Positions 26,210-35,387 of a DNA stretch of 64,000 bases are shown one piece after another. The stretch's first letter is position 1, and each line of letters starts with the position of its first letter. The stretch is from contig CAYFUR010000003.1 in NCBI GenBank assembly GCA_964346275.1, positions 62,001 through 126,000 of the forward strand. Reading direction: 5' to 3'. A program made the position numbers and the translations under genes. The notes beneath the pieces were generated by a model that worked only from the letters and a program-made list of their open reading frames with translations, had not been told where the DNA came from and searched no databases. The stretch comes from CAYFUR01 sp964346275. Lineage in GTDB: Bacteria; Sumerlaeota; Sumerlaeia; SLMS01.

Positions 26210-29200
26210 ATGGAGAGTTTCAGTCCACGCCCTGGACCAGCGAGCGGACAGCATCGAGCCAGCGGCGGTTCCTCGCGCCTCATTGCCCGCAAAAACATTC
26301 AACGCCATCTTTGGCCTCTTATTTACTCTGCCGGGACGGCCATGGCGATTCTCCTCACGGTCCTTCTTTACGACTTCATCCAACAGGAATTCCTCCTTCT
26401 AATCTTTTCCGGCAGAGAGGCCCAATGGCTGGGCGTCTCCGCGAGGGCCTGGTCATTCCGGATCATAATTCTTCTCTTTGCTCTCCTCGCGGGTGCCCTT
26501 GTCTATTCTTTCAGCCTGCGAGCCGCTCTTCTCCAGGAACGGATCGACCGAACAACAAAACGCCTCCGCCAAAAAGAACGCGAAGCCCGGGGCAGGGAAG
26601 CGGAACACAAAGGCATTCTCGCCTCCTTGAAAGACGTGATTTGGGCGGGCGACCCGGAGACTCACGAGATGGTTTATCTGAATCCTTCCGCCGAAGCCCT
26701 TTACGGCCTGCCTCGCGAGAGTTTCTTCCAGAATCCCGATCTCTGGAAAAAAGTGGTGCATCCCGCCGACCAGGAAAAGGTGATGCGCTATACATCGCTG
26801 CTTCATCAAAACGGTTTCGTTGAAATGAACTACCGCATTGTTCGGCCCGATGGAGAAGTGCGATGGGTCACCGACCAAGGCACAGTGATCCGCAACCAGG
26901 AGGGCGGGGCGAGACGCCTCGCCGGGATCGTCAGTGATATCACGGAACAGGTTTTTGCCCGCGAGGGATTAAAGCGGAGCGAGGAGATGATCAAAAGCAT
27001 TCTCAACGGCGCGCCCATCATGATCCGCGCCGTCGACTCCCGCGGAATCATCAAGCTCTGCGAGGGTCGCTCGCTCGAGGCCATTGGTGAAACGCCCGGC
27101 CAAGCTGTGGGCGAACTAGTTCAAAATCACTTCAAAGACGACTTCCAGCAATGGAGCGATTGGATGCGCGCGCTTTCCGGCGAGACCTTTACCTCAATTT
27201 GGAGCCGCCGGGGCTATGTGTTTGAAACCTTCTACTCCCCTCTGAGGGAAGACGGAAAGATCGTTGGGGCCGTTTGCGTGGGGAACGACATCACAACGCG
27301 CCAGATTGCCCAGGAAGCCCTGGAAGAATCGGAAATGCGCTTTCGGCGCCTCGCGGATTCCGCGAACGAGGGCGTCGTGATCTCCCTGGATGGAACCATT
27401 CTCGAGGCCAATGAAGCCTTCCTGCGGATTTTTGGTCTTGATGAGAAAGAAGTAGAAGGACTGACTGCCAAAGACATCGTTGCCCCTGAAGCCTGTGAAC
27501 GGACTCTGGAAAAAATCCGAAACCAGGACGAAGGCGTCTACGAGTCCATCGGGAAAAGAAAAGACGGATCCCGTTTTCCCATCGAGGTTTATGGCCGCGC
27601 GATACCTTATGAAGGACGGATGGCGCGGGTCACGTCTATACGGGATATCACCGCCGAGAAGCGGATTCGCCAGGAACTGCTCGAGGCGATTGAAACCGCT
27701 GAATCCGCATCCCGGGCGAAAAGCGAATTCATTGCGAATGTCAGCCACGAAATCCGGACGCCGCTGAACGCCGTGATCGGGCTCGCCCAAATCCTCGAAC
27801 GCTCCGACCTGAACGCCCAGCAGCGCGATTACATTCAGACCATTCATCGCTCGGGCGATACCTTGCTCTCGCTGCTCAATGATCTTCTGGATCTTTCAAA
27901 AGTCGACGCGGGGAAACTGGAAATCGAGAAGATCGGTTTCGATGTGCGGGAATGCGTGGAGGCCGTGGGAGATTTGCTCGCGCCGAAAGCGCAGCTCAAA
28001 GGGCTGGAATTCCTGGTGGAAATTGATCGGGATGTCCCACGCCAGGTGGTCGGCGATCCCTCCCGCCTTCAACAAATCCTCCTGAATCTTGCCGGCAATG
28101 CCGTGAAATTCACTTCCGAGGGTGAAGTGCATATTCGGGTCGAAAGAGAAACAACGGAAAAAGAAATGCCCGGCAGAACGACGCTCCTGTTTTCCATCGA
28201 AGATACTGGAATTGGCATTTCAACGGAAGACCGAGCGAAGCTCTTTCAGCCATTTTCACAGGTCGATTCGTCCACAACTCGCAAATACGGCGGGACCGGC
28301 CTGGGCCTTGCCATCTCGCGCCAGCTTGTTCACGCCATGGATGGCGAGATCGATGTGGAAAGCGAAGAAGGTGAGGGGACTCGATTCTCTTTTACGCTTC
28401 CTCTTTTGGTATCAGACAGCCGCACAGCGACGGAAACGGCCTTTAAGCTACAGATTCTCGGGGGAATGAAAGTTCTTCTCGTTGACGAAAATGAGCCCGC
28501 GCGCCGCCAGCTGAGCGGAATGCTTTCTTCCTGGGGCTGCGAAGTCACCGAACTGTCCGGCGGCAAACCCCTCCTGGAAATGGCTCGCGAGAACAGGGAT
28601 TGCGGCCACTTCGATGCGATCATCCTGGATCAACAACTTCAGGACATACAACTTGCCGATCTCCTGGAAGAACTTGGCAAAGCAGTGCCGGATCGCACAT
28701 GTCCTTTTATCCTGATGACCGCAGCGACGGCTTCTTCGGAGGAATTGACTCTGATTAACGAGCATTTTGACACCTTCATTCGCAAACCGATCAAACGAAC
28801 CCAAATGTTGGAAGCGCTTGTTAACCTTTCTCTCGGCGATGACCAGGACCAGGACATGGGGTTGTCCGAATCAAGCGCCAGCCAGTGGCTTGAGGCGCAT
28901 GCTCCTGATTCCCCGGACAGGAGCACGGCCGTTCTCGTCGTCGAGGACAATGAGATCAATCAGCTCGTTGCCCGGGAAATGTTGCGGAATGCCGGTATCG
29001 CGTGCGAGTTTGCCCAAAACGGTCTCGAAGCCCTCGATATGCTGAAACACAAGTCCTATGATCTCGTCTTCATGGACGTTCAAATGCCCGAGATGGATGG
29101 GATCGAGGCGACCAGACATCTTCGTGAATCAGGCTGTCAAACGCCCGTGATCGCCATGACCGCCAGCGCTCTCTCGAGGGACCGCGAGCGATGCATGGAA

Positions 29201-29698
29201 GCGGGAATGGATGATTACGTTACGAAGCCCATCAGCATGGAGACTCTCCAGGAGGTGCTCAATCAGCACTTGCATCGATCCAGCACGCAGTCTGGAGAGC
29301 AAGAAGGCCGGGATTCCCACTCAGACCACCGAGGCCCGGTTGACCTCGACCGTTTGAACATCATCACCGCCGGCGATAAAGATGTGATGAAAGAGATTGC
29401 CGACCTTTTCCTGAAGGACGGCCGAAAGCGCCTCTCCGAAATCCGCGACGCTTTGAAGGAGCAGAACCTGGAGGCGGTCCGCAAAAATGCGCATGCGCTC
29501 AAAGGTGCCAGCATGAACCTGGGAGCTCAGGAGCTGGGTGCTACATGCGCGGCATTGGAGAATCGCGCCCGGGAAGCGTCCCTCCCGGCCATGCGCCGTG
29601 AATATGCCCAGGCATGTGAGCAATACCGCGAGGCAGAAGATTTCCTGCACTCTCGTTTAGGCGAGGGAGCAGCGGCGCGACCTAGCGGGCCCAGATAG
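26210..29698 (+). CDS. Hybrid sensor histidine kinase (2 TM, three PAS, HisKA, ATPase, two REC, HPt)
   Basis: An 1162-residue signalling protein counted from ATG 26210; a TTG at 26156 is in frame but less likely. Two helices (about 34-54 and 84-104) enclose a short periplasmic loop. Three PAS domains follow (about 135-250, 258-370, 382-490). The kinase core has H513 (NVSHEIRTPLN), then DTGIGI and GTGLGLAI. The first receiver has D807, the second D956 (FMDVQMPEM), and the C-terminal HPt domain has H1095 (NAHALKGA). All phosphorelay residues seem intact, so phosphate can pass His-Asp-His to an external regulator. Sensing is probably by PAS domains. No response regulator gene is adjacent. Confidence 0.9.
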   Translation: MESFSPRPGPASGQHRASGGSSRLIARKNIQRHLWPLIYSAGTAMAILLTVLLYDFIQQEFLLLIFSGREAQWLGVSARAWSFRIIILLFALLAGALVYSFSLRAALLQERIDRTTKRLRQKEREARGREAEHKGILASLKDVIWAGDPETHEMVYLNPSAEALYGLPRESFFQNPDLWKKVVHPADQEKVMRYTSLLHQNGFVEMNYRIVRPDGEVRWVTDQGTVIRNQEGGARRLAGIVSDITEQVFAREGLKRSEEMIKSILNGAPIMIRAVDSRGIIKLCEGRSLEAIGETPGQAVGELVQNHFKDDFQQWSDWMRALSGETFTSIWSRRGYVFETFYSPLREDGKIVGAVCVGNDITTRQIAQEALEESEMRFRRLADSANEGVVISLDGTILEANEAFLRIFGLDEKEVEGLTAKDIVAPEACERTLEKIRNQDEGVYESIGKRKDGSRFPIEVYGRAIPYEGRMARVTSIRDITAEKRIRQELLEAIETAESASRAKSEFIANVSHEIRTPLNAVIGLAQILERSDLNAQQRDYIQTIHRSGDTLLSLLNDLLDLSKVDAGKLEIEKIGFDVRECVEAVGDLLAPKAQLKGLEFLVEIDRDVPRQVVGDPSRLQQILLNLAGNAVKFTSEGEVHIRVERETTEKEMPGRTTLLFSIEDTGIGISTEDRAKLFQPFSQVDSSTTRKYGGTGLGLAISRQLVHAMDGEIDVESEEGEGTRFSFTLPLLVSDSRTATETAFKLQILGGMKVLLVDENEPARRQLSGMLSSWGCEVTELSGGKPLLEMARENRDCGHFDAIILDQQLQDIQLADLLEELGKAVPDRTCPFILMTAATASSEELTLINEHFDTFIRKPIKRTQMLEALVNLSLGDDQDQDMGLSESSASQWLEAHAPDSPDRSTAVLVVEDNEINQLVAREMLRNAGIACEFAQNGLEALDMLKHKSYDLVFMDVQMPEMDGIEATRHLRESGCQTPVIAMTASALSRDRERCMEAGMDDYVTKPISMETLQEVLNQHLHRSSTQSGEQEGRDSHSDHRGPVDLDRLNIITAGDKDVMKEIADLFLKDGRKRLSEIRDALKEQNLEAVRKNAHALKGASMNLGAQELGATCAALENRAREASLPAMRREYAQACEQYREAEDFLHSRLGEGAAARPSGPR

Positions 29699-29701
29699 TC
29701 C

Positions 29702-29729
29702 TTGCAGCACTTTTCTTTCTGCTTAAAAT
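29702..29729 (+). promoter_or_regulatory. Probable sigma-70 promoter of the ABC ATPase gene
   Basis: TTGCAG (29702-29707) and TAAAAT (29724-29729) are separated by 16 bases, 36 bases upstream of the ATG at 29765. The fit is moderate. It starts four bases after the kinase stop and suggests separate transcription. Confidence 0.5.
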
Positions 29730-29764
29730 AAGAGGTGGATTCATTCTTTGCGAGAGGCTGCTTC

Positions 29765-30721
29765 ATGGACCAGCAAAAATCCATTATCGATGTCGAAAAT
29801 CTCGTCGTTGATTATGGAAAGGGGAAAGACAAGACCCGTGCCGTGTCCGGCATCAGCCTCTCGGTCGCCAAGGGGGAAACAGTCGGCTTTATCGGCGCCA
29901 ACGGCGCGGGAAAATCCACAACGATTAAAACCCTCATGGGGTTCATTTTCCCCACCAGTGGCACGGTTCGGATGTTCGGAGCGCCCTGTGGGACAGTAGA
30001 AAGCCGCCGGCGCATCGGCTATCTTCCAGAAGTCGCCCTCTATTATCCTTTCATGAAGGCCCGCGAGCTGCTCGAACTTTATGGAGGCCTCCAGGGCATG
30101 GCTGCGCGTGAGTTGAAACGGGAGATTCCAGGACTCCTGGATAAAGTCGGCCTCGCTGGCAAGGAAGAGGTGCTGCTCAAGAACTTCTCAAAAGGCATGC
30201 AACAACGCCTTGGAATCGCCCAGGCCATTATTGCACGTCCGGAAGCCCTGGTCTTTGATGAGCTGTCGAGCGGCCTCGATCCTGTCGGGCGCCATGACCT
30301 CCGGCAGGTTCTGCTCGAATTGAAACAGGAAGGCCGGACGATCTTCTTCAGCTCCCACGAGTTGACGGAGGTGGAGACTTTGTGCGACCGCGTGATCATG
30401 ATTCACCGGGGCAAAATCGTTACGGAAGCGCCCGTGGACGAACTCATGAAGCCGCTCAATGAATTCGAGATCGTCTTTCAATTGCCGGAAGGAGAAGAAA
30501 TGCCCCCGGCGATCGCCGAGACCTCTCCTGAAAGGGATGGAAACCGGTTCCGCGCCCGCATTCATGACGTCGAGCATTACAGCCGGTGTATACACGAGCT
30601 GTCAGAACGGCGTGCTCCGATTCACCACACGTCGTCGAAATCGCGTTCCCTGGAAGATTACTTTATCGAGTTGGTTCGTGAGCAGGAAACGGGCACCCTT
30701 CAACACTCCAGTTCCGAATAA
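29765..30721 (+). CDS. ABC transporter ATP-binding protein without adjacent permease
   Basis: A 318-residue ATPase starting at ATG 29765 (AGAGG upstream). Walker A is GANGAGKST, the signature is NFSKGMQQRLG, and Walker B is ALVFDELSSGLDP followed by the switch His in FFSSHEL. The C-terminal 90 residues form the extra domain seen in drug and polysaccharide exporter ATPases (DrrA/CcmA type). Two odd substitutions relative to consensus are ELSS in place of EPTS, and SKGM in place of SGGQ. No permease gene follows; the next genes are on the other strand, and this one overlaps the end of the facing gene by 59 bases. The substrate is unknown. Confidence 0.82.
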   Translation: MDQQKSIIDVENLVVDYGKGKDKTRAVSGISLSVAKGETVGFIGANGAGKSTTIKTLMGFIFPTSGTVRMFGAPCGTVESRRRIGYLPEVALYYPFMKARELLELYGGLQGMAARELKREIPGLLDKVGLAGKEEVLLKNFSKGMQQRLGIAQAIIARPEALVFDELSSGLDPVGRHDLRQVLLELKQEGRTIFFSSHELTEVETLCDRVIMIHRGKIVTEAPVDELMKPLNEFEIVFQLPEGEEMPPAIAETSPERDGNRFRARIHDVEHYSRCIHELSERRAPIHHTSSKSRSLEDYFIELVREQETGTLQHSSSE

Positions 30722-31217
30722 TAAATAGCAGCGGCATGGCGGCGGCCCAGCACAGAGCGAGAGCGATGATTGCAACAGGCGTGCTCACGCCGAATTCAAT
30801 CGCGCCGAATTCCCTCCCCGCGTAATAGGATGCCGGGCCGCCCACCGCGGCGAAAAGCGCCGCCAGCACATAGCGTCCGTTCAACCAGGAGAGACACCCC
30901 TCCACCGTCGTGGCTAAATTAAACCACATTCCCAGGAGCCAGACCGGCGTCAGCCAGACAGGCCATCCTGCGTCTGTGAATCGATGGACTCCCGCGATCC
31001 CGAGTGAAGTATCCACAGCAAAGCCGAAAGCCCCAATCAACGCGAAAAAAAGAAAACGCTGCTTCCCCGCTCCGTTTAAAAAAGCATCCAGAGCGACCAG
31101 CCCGGCAACAACCAGGGGACCAAGAAAGGGAAGGCCGTTGGCAGCGCCGAGTACACTGGTAAACCAGCCGACGTTGAAAGACACCAGGTTGATCAGGCTA
31201 TGCATCCCGGATGTCAT
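30663..31217 (-). CDS. DUF2878 family membrane protein
   Basis: A 184-residue polytopic protein with about five helices. ATG 31217 overlaps the previous stop (ATGA), so I prefer it over an upstream in-frame codon at 31274. Segments such as GAFGFAVDTSLGIAGVHRF and TPVWLLGMWFNLATTVEGC fit DUF2878, a family of unknown function that co-occurs with DUF1365 and cyclopropane-fatty-acid-type genes. It is the last gene of the lipid cluster here. Its 3' end overlaps the facing ABC ATPase by 59 bases. Confidence 0.7.
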   Translation of the reverse strand: MTSGMHSLINLVSFNVGWFTSVLGAANGLPFLGPLVVAGLVALDAFLNGAGKQRFLFFALIGAFGFAVDTSLGIAGVHRFTDAGWPVWLTPVWLLGMWFNLATTVEGCLSWLNGRYVLAALFAAVGGPASYYAGREFGAIEFGVSTPVAIIALALCWAAAMPLLFIIRNWSVEGCPFPAHEPTR

Positions 31218-31993
31218 GAACGAGGAGCCTCCCTTGTCTTGGGATGGGGATAGAAGCGGGCTCGTTTCCACCAAAGCTTAAGAGCCTGCCAGTGAATTTT
31301 CGCCACCACCTGGAGCGTCATGAAAGGATAGTAAACCAACACAGCCGCTAATGAGCGCGCTGTCATCGGCTTGCGCTCGAGGGTCATCGTCGCATCGAAC
31401 ACTTTCTTTCCATCCTTCAAATCTTCCATGTGCACCGCCAGCATCCGGCCGGGCTCGTTGAAGCGCCAGTCGTAATCCAATTCCATGGGCAGGAAGGGCG
31501 AGACATGAAAATCCTTGGCAAATTGAAAGCGCATTTGTGGCCCGCGGGCTTTGCTTCGATCGCGGGGAAGCACATAACAATGCATTTCCCGCCAGGGCGT
31601 ATTGCTCACCTCGGCAATGATCGTCTCGACCTCGGTGTCCTCCCGATTGAAACAATAATAAAAACTCACAGGGTTGAAACAATATCCAAAATACCGGAGA
31701 TGCGTCAGAAGGCGAATCGGGCCATCGGGGCGGCTGCCCGTCCGTTCTTCCACGAGATCCCGAACCGACTCCTGTAACGGCTGTTTCGCATCGCCAATGT
31801 GGTCGCCACGGCGAAACCAGGCGAGATTCGGGCTGTCCGCCGACCAAAACCATCGCCGGCTGAAGGCCTGGGGCAGCTCTTCGAGATCCAGGTAGACCAT
31901 GAAAAGCTTATAGACAAAATGGTTTTCTATTGGAGAAAATCGCCGATGGCGCACTTTGCCGATGTAAAGACAACTGTCTTCCTGGGCCGTCAT
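31214..31993 (-). CDS. DUF1365 family protein
   Basis: A 259-residue protein of the DUF1365 family. Conserved segments seen are the N-terminal LYIGKVRHRRFSPIENHF, the middle LTHLRYFGYCFNPVSFYYCF and the later KDFHVSPFLPM. A hydrophobic C-terminal stretch (AAVLVYYPFMTLQVVAKIHW) may sit on the membrane. The family is commonly found with an FAD oxidoreductase, a cyclopropane-fatty-acid synthase and DUF2878, and is linked to membrane lipid modification, though its chemistry is not established. The gene overlaps DUF2878 by four bases and lies 12 bases after the NTF2-like gene. Confidence 0.85.
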   Translation of the reverse strand: MTAQEDSCLYIGKVRHRRFSPIENHFVYKLFMVYLDLEELPQAFSRRWFWSADSPNLAWFRRGDHIGDAKQPLQESVRDLVEERTGSRPDGPIRLLTHLRYFGYCFNPVSFYYCFNREDTEVETIIAEVSNTPWREMHCYVLPRDRSKARGPQMRFQFAKDFHVSPFLPMELDYDWRFNEPGRMLAVHMEDLKDGKKVFDATMTLERKPMTARSLAAVLVYYPFMTLQVVAKIHWQALKLWWKRARFYPHPKTREAPRS

Positions 31994-32005
31994 GATCGCC
32001 CTCCC

Positions 32006-32422
32006 TTACAGCCGGGCTTTGATCTTTCGGATCACGCCACCCAGTACTGGAACACGTTCGTAAATCAATGCGCCGACATCAAAGTAATCGCGATGATATT
32101 CGATTTTCCCGGAAAACCGAAGATGGGAGATGCCGGGAACATGGGCGGTTTCGCCTTTGCGAAAGCTTCCGTGCTCCATGTGCATGACCCAGGGAAGGGA
32201 GGCTTCGTTTCCGTCGATCATTGGCTTGCCGAAATCAAACTGGCAAGAGACAACGCCTTCGTAAAGGCCGGCGAAATATTTCTTCAACTCATCAATACCG
32301 TGAACTTCGTGAATCGGGTCGAGGAAATGAATTTGCTGCGTATAAATCTCTTCCGCAAGGTCCAGATTTTCCGCATTTAACTGATTAAAGACCGCCTGGA
32401 ATCTGTCGATGATCTCACTCAC
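32006..32422 (-). CDS. SnoaL/NTF2-like protein of the lipid cluster
   Basis: A 138-residue alpha+beta cone-type protein. The N-terminal helix (MSEIIDRFQAVFNQL) and IHFLDPIHEVHGIDELKKYF are typical of the SnoaL-like/NTF2 group found next to DUF1365 genes. It starts at 32422, overlapping the desaturase stop by four bases. Members can bind or isomerise small hydrophobic ligands; no catalytic residue can be assigned here. Confidence 0.75.
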   Translation of the reverse strand: MSEIIDRFQAVFNQLNAENLDLAEEIYTQQIHFLDPIHEVHGIDELKKYFAGLYEGVVSCQFDFGKPMIDGNEASLPWVMHMEHGSFRKGETAHVPGISHLRFSGKIEYHRDYFDVGALIYERVPVLGGVIRKIKARL

Positions 32423-33387
32423 CGGAGCTTCCCCTTCTCACCACTGCGGACATGGGCCGGCACGGGCCTCAGTTCCCAGATCAGCCCGGCCCACGACATC
32501 ATTTTCAGGATATAGTAAGTCACGTCGATCTCGTACCAGAAGAAACCCTGGCGCGCCGCCGAGGGATAATAATGGTGATTGTTGTGCCATCCTTCACCAA
32601 AGGTGATCAACGCCAGCAGCAGGCTGTTCTTGCTTTCATCCTTGGTGGGATAGCGGGCCTTTCCAAATTTGTGACTCAACGAGTTGATCGTGAATGTCCC
32701 GTGAAAAAGCAAAACCGTGGAAATGAAGAACCCCCAGATCAGCATCTGCCAGCCGTTCGTTCCAAGCCCGGGGGCGGTCGCTTCGAGGAGGACACCGAGA
32801 AAGAACATCGCCGCTCCCAGAACGACTGGGGGGAAAATATCAAAGCGGTCGAGGAAACGCAGTTCGGGAAACCGCGCAAGGTCCTTCACTTCTTTCAGCC
32901 GCGTCGGAAAATTCTCCCGAGCCGTGATCCAGAACATGTGGCTCCAAAGGAAACTGTCACGATGCGGCGAATGAACGTCTTCCTCGGTATCTGAATACCG
33001 ATGGTGATGGCGGTGATGCGCTGCCCACCAGAGAGGTCCCCGCTGGACAGCCAGGCTGCCAATCAATGCGAAGATGAACTGCATGGGCCGGCTTGTCTTG
33101 TAGGCACGATGGGAAAAGTAACGATGATAGAATCCGGTGATGGCGAACATACGGACGGCATACAGGGCCAGGCAGACAGCGACGGCGATGGGACTCCATC
33201 CAACCCAGATCACGGCGAGACAGGCAATGTGGACGCCGAGGAATGGAAGGACGCGAAACCAGTCGACCTTCTTCTTTTCTTCCACCTCGCCCATCTGCTC
33301 GGCAGCGTGATAGCTGTCGACCCATTGGCGCATGGTGTTGATCATCGAGACTTTGTTCGAAGTTTTCTTTTTCGGAAGTTCCTGCAT
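32419..33387 (-). CDS. Acyl-CoA/acyl-lipid delta-9-type fatty acid desaturase
   Basis: A 322-residue membrane di-iron enzyme with start ATG 33387 and GGGAG close upstream. The three histidine boxes are HRYFSHR, HRHHHRYSD and HNNHH, which match stearoyl-CoA/acyl desaturases of the OLE1 type. Four helices in two hairpins are visible. It should insert a cis double bond into a saturated acyl chain using oxygen and a reductant, so the host has access to oxygen. As first gene of the DUF1365 cluster it may create the unsaturated chain that the other proteins alter. It is divergent from miaB. Confidence 0.92.
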   Translation of the reverse strand: MQELPKKKTSNKVSMINTMRQWVDSYHAAEQMGEVEEKKKVDWFRVLPFLGVHIACLAVIWVGWSPIAVAVCLALYAVRMFAITGFYHRYFSHRAYKTSRPMQFIFALIGSLAVQRGPLWWAAHHRHHHRYSDTEEDVHSPHRDSFLWSHMFWITARENFPTRLKEVKDLARFPELRFLDRFDIFPPVVLGAAMFFLGVLLEATAPGLGTNGWQMLIWGFFISTVLLFHGTFTINSLSHKFGKARYPTKDESKNSLLLALITFGEGWHNNHHYYPSAARQGFFWYEIDVTYYILKMMSWAGLIWELRPVPAHVRSGEKGKLR

Positions 33388-33406
33388 CTTTCTCCCTGTT
33401 ATCGTC

Positions 33407-33460
33407 GCTGCTTAATGGACGAGCAAACCCAATTCGGTGAGATACAAAAGGATAAGCAGC
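33407..33460. promoter_or_regulatory. Widely spaced inverted repeat in the desaturase/miaB divergent region
   Basis: GCTGCTTA (33407-33414) and its exact complement TAAGCAGC (33453-33460) lie 38 bases apart, about 20-75 bases upstream of the desaturase start. Two half-sites or two binding sites for a regulator are possible. The rest of the 235-base region has only an isolated TTGACA (33539-33544) without a good -10 box. Confidence 0.35.
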
Positions 33461-33622
33461 ACGTCCCGGGCCAAGACGACAGAAGAATTCTTTCGACACG
33501 CCGACAACGGCTTTTGCCGACTCCGTTCGTCGAGTTCCTTGACAAGCCTCCCGACCTCGAATCAAAGTCTCAAGCCCGGAGACACGGCCAGCCGGGAAAA
33601 ACCAATAAGTCGAGTAGCGGGA

Positions 33623-34957
33623 ATGTCGAAGACCTATCGCGTGATCACCTACGGGTGTCAGATGAACGAGCACGACTCGGAAATCATGGAAGGTCTGCTG
33701 CAGCAACGCGGCTACGAGAAGGTGGAGAGCGAATTCGACGCCGACGTCGTCGTGTTCAACACATGTTGCGTCCGCGAAGGGGCCGAAAACCGCGCCATCG
33801 GACGCTGCCAGTCCTTGCGCTCGGCCAAGGACAGGAATCCCGATAAAGTGGTGATCATGTCTGGTTGCGTTGCCCAGGATCAGGGCCGGAAGCTTCTCGA
33901 ACGCATTCCAGGCCTGGATCTCGTCGTTGGAACGCGCGATTATGTCCATCTGCCCGACCTGATCGAGCAATTCAAAGTCACCGGCGAGCGGGCCGTGGCC
34001 GTCGAAGACATCGACAAGCCTCTTTCCGTCAATGTCCAGCCCGTCCGCCAGAACAAACTCCGCGCATTCGTCAATATCATGTATGGGTGCAACAACCGTT
34101 GCACTTTCTGTATCGTGCCCAGGACGCGGGGCGTTGAATGGAGCCGCCCGATCGCCGATCTTGTCGAAGAGGTGCGGCGCCTTGTCGCGGAAGGTACCCG
34201 CGAGGTGATCCTTCTCGGCCAGAACGTCAACAGCTACATGACCGATGAGCGCGAGGACTTCCACGATCTCCTCTGTGCCCTGAACGAAATCGACGGCCTT
34301 TGGCGAATCCGCTACACCACGTCGAATCCCAAAAGTGCCCGCGGCCGCCACATCAGCGCCGTGGCCCAATGCGAAAAAGTCATGGAGAATCTCCACCTCC
34401 CCGTGCAATCGGGCAATGACCGCGTTCTGCGCCAGATGAAGCGCGCCTATAATACCAAGCGGTACCGCTACCTGGTGGAGATGTTCCGGGATCAGAATCC
34501 CCTGCACTCCCTCACCACCGACATCATCGTCGGCTTTCCCACGGAAACGGATGAGGAGTTCGAGGAGACCCTGCAACTCGTCGAGGAGATGCGCTACGAC
34601 AGCGCCTTCATGTTCATGTATAGTCCACGCCCTGGCACGGTGGCGGCGGACACCATGGCCAACGATGTCCCCTTGCGGGTAAAGAAAGAGCGGCTCCAGC
34701 GGCTGATCGAGCGCCAGGAGGCCATTTCCTTCGAGAAAAACCGGGAAGAAATTGGCCGCACTCACGAGGTGCTGGTGGAAGGCCCTTCGCGCAAGAACCC
34801 CGATCACCTCCAGGGACGCACGCGCACCGACAAGATGGTCATCTTTCCGGGGAAATCGCGCCTGATCGGAACGCTCGCGGACGTGCGCATCACCGGCGGG
34901 AACTCCCACAGCCTGCTGGGCGAGATTCTCACCCGCGAGGCTCTCCCAACGGGATGA
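33623..34957 (+). CDS. miaB: tRNA-2-methylthio-N6-dimethylallyladenosine synthase MiaB
   Basis: A 444-residue radical-SAM methylthiotransferase that adds a methylthio group to i6A37 of tRNAs reading UNN codons. ATG 33623 gives the standard N-terminus (SKTYRVITYGCQMNEHDSE); the frame is open upstream to 33437 but that part has no similarity. The N-terminal domain binds one cluster through C12, C48 and C82. The radical-SAM cluster ligands are C156, C160 and C163 (YGCNNRCTFC). A TRAM domain ends the protein (from about 385). It appears to be transcribed alone. Confidence 0.95.
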   Translation: MSKTYRVITYGCQMNEHDSEIMEGLLQQRGYEKVESEFDADVVVFNTCCVREGAENRAIGRCQSLRSAKDRNPDKVVIMSGCVAQDQGRKLLERIPGLDLVVGTRDYVHLPDLIEQFKVTGERAVAVEDIDKPLSVNVQPVRQNKLRAFVNIMYGCNNRCTFCIVPRTRGVEWSRPIADLVEEVRRLVAEGTREVILLGQNVNSYMTDEREDFHDLLCALNEIDGLWRIRYTTSNPKSARGRHISAVAQCEKVMENLHLPVQSGNDRVLRQMKRAYNTKRYRYLVEMFRDQNPLHSLTTDIIVGFPTETDEEFEETLQLVEEMRYDSAFMFMYSPRPGTVAADTMANDVPLRVKKERLQRLIERQEAISFEKNREEIGRTHEVLVEGPSRKNPDHLQGRTRTDKMVIFPGKSRLIGTLADVRITGGNSHSLLGEILTREALPTG

Positions 34958-35218
34958 TCAGACGCTTTCGATAGCCTGGATGACGAGGGGGCGAAGCTCG
35001 GACCATTCAGCCGATGGATCCTTGGTCACCGTTACGAAATCGTTCAGCAGAAACACGGAGACGATTGCATCGACTTCATAGACCGCCTCGGCGATCGGAT
35101 GATCGGAGGCGTTCTCCTTCTTGATCGTTTTCGATCCGGAATCGAGGGTCTTGCCCTCGATGGTAAACTTCATGGCGTTTTCATTCGGTGTGGGTTCTGC
35201 CAGAACAACCTTCGGCAT
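34958..35218 (-). CDS. NifU N-terminal-domain protein (Nfu-N)
   Basis: An 86-residue protein with EPTPNENAMKFTIEG near its start, the signature of the Nfu/NifU N-terminal family (PF08712). The C-terminal Nfu cluster-binding domain with CxxC is absent, so this is a stand-alone domain. Such proteins are small and widespread with no proven task; an iron-sulfur link is inferred from the family. The gene begins at 35218 and ends directly next to the miaB stop, on the opposite strand. Confidence 0.75.
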   Translation of the reverse strand: MPKVVLAEPTPNENAMKFTIEGKTLDSGSKTIKKENASDHPIAEAVYEVDAIVSVFLLNDFVTVTKDPSAEWSELRPLVIQAIESV

Positions 35219-35387
35219 CGGAAACTCCTGAGCGGGAATCGAATTTCATTGAAGAAGGAGCAACCCCCGGGCCCGGCCACAAGGGGGCAAAGGCGCCAGC
35301 AGTCCCCTGAATCGCGCGGGCCGGGCTGACTTGGCCCATGGATTGCCCTCTATCTGGCCAGATTGAACGAAAAGGGGAGCAAAAGCC

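Noticed and set aside
33539..33544. TTGACA upstream of miaB as a promoter
   Set aside because: At 17 bases spacing the hexamer is TCAAAG, too poor for a -10 box.
32957..34909. A 650-codon open frame on the minus strand opposite miaB
   Set aside because: It lies antisense to a gene with full MiaB motifs, has no recognisable domain and reflects high G+C codon structure.
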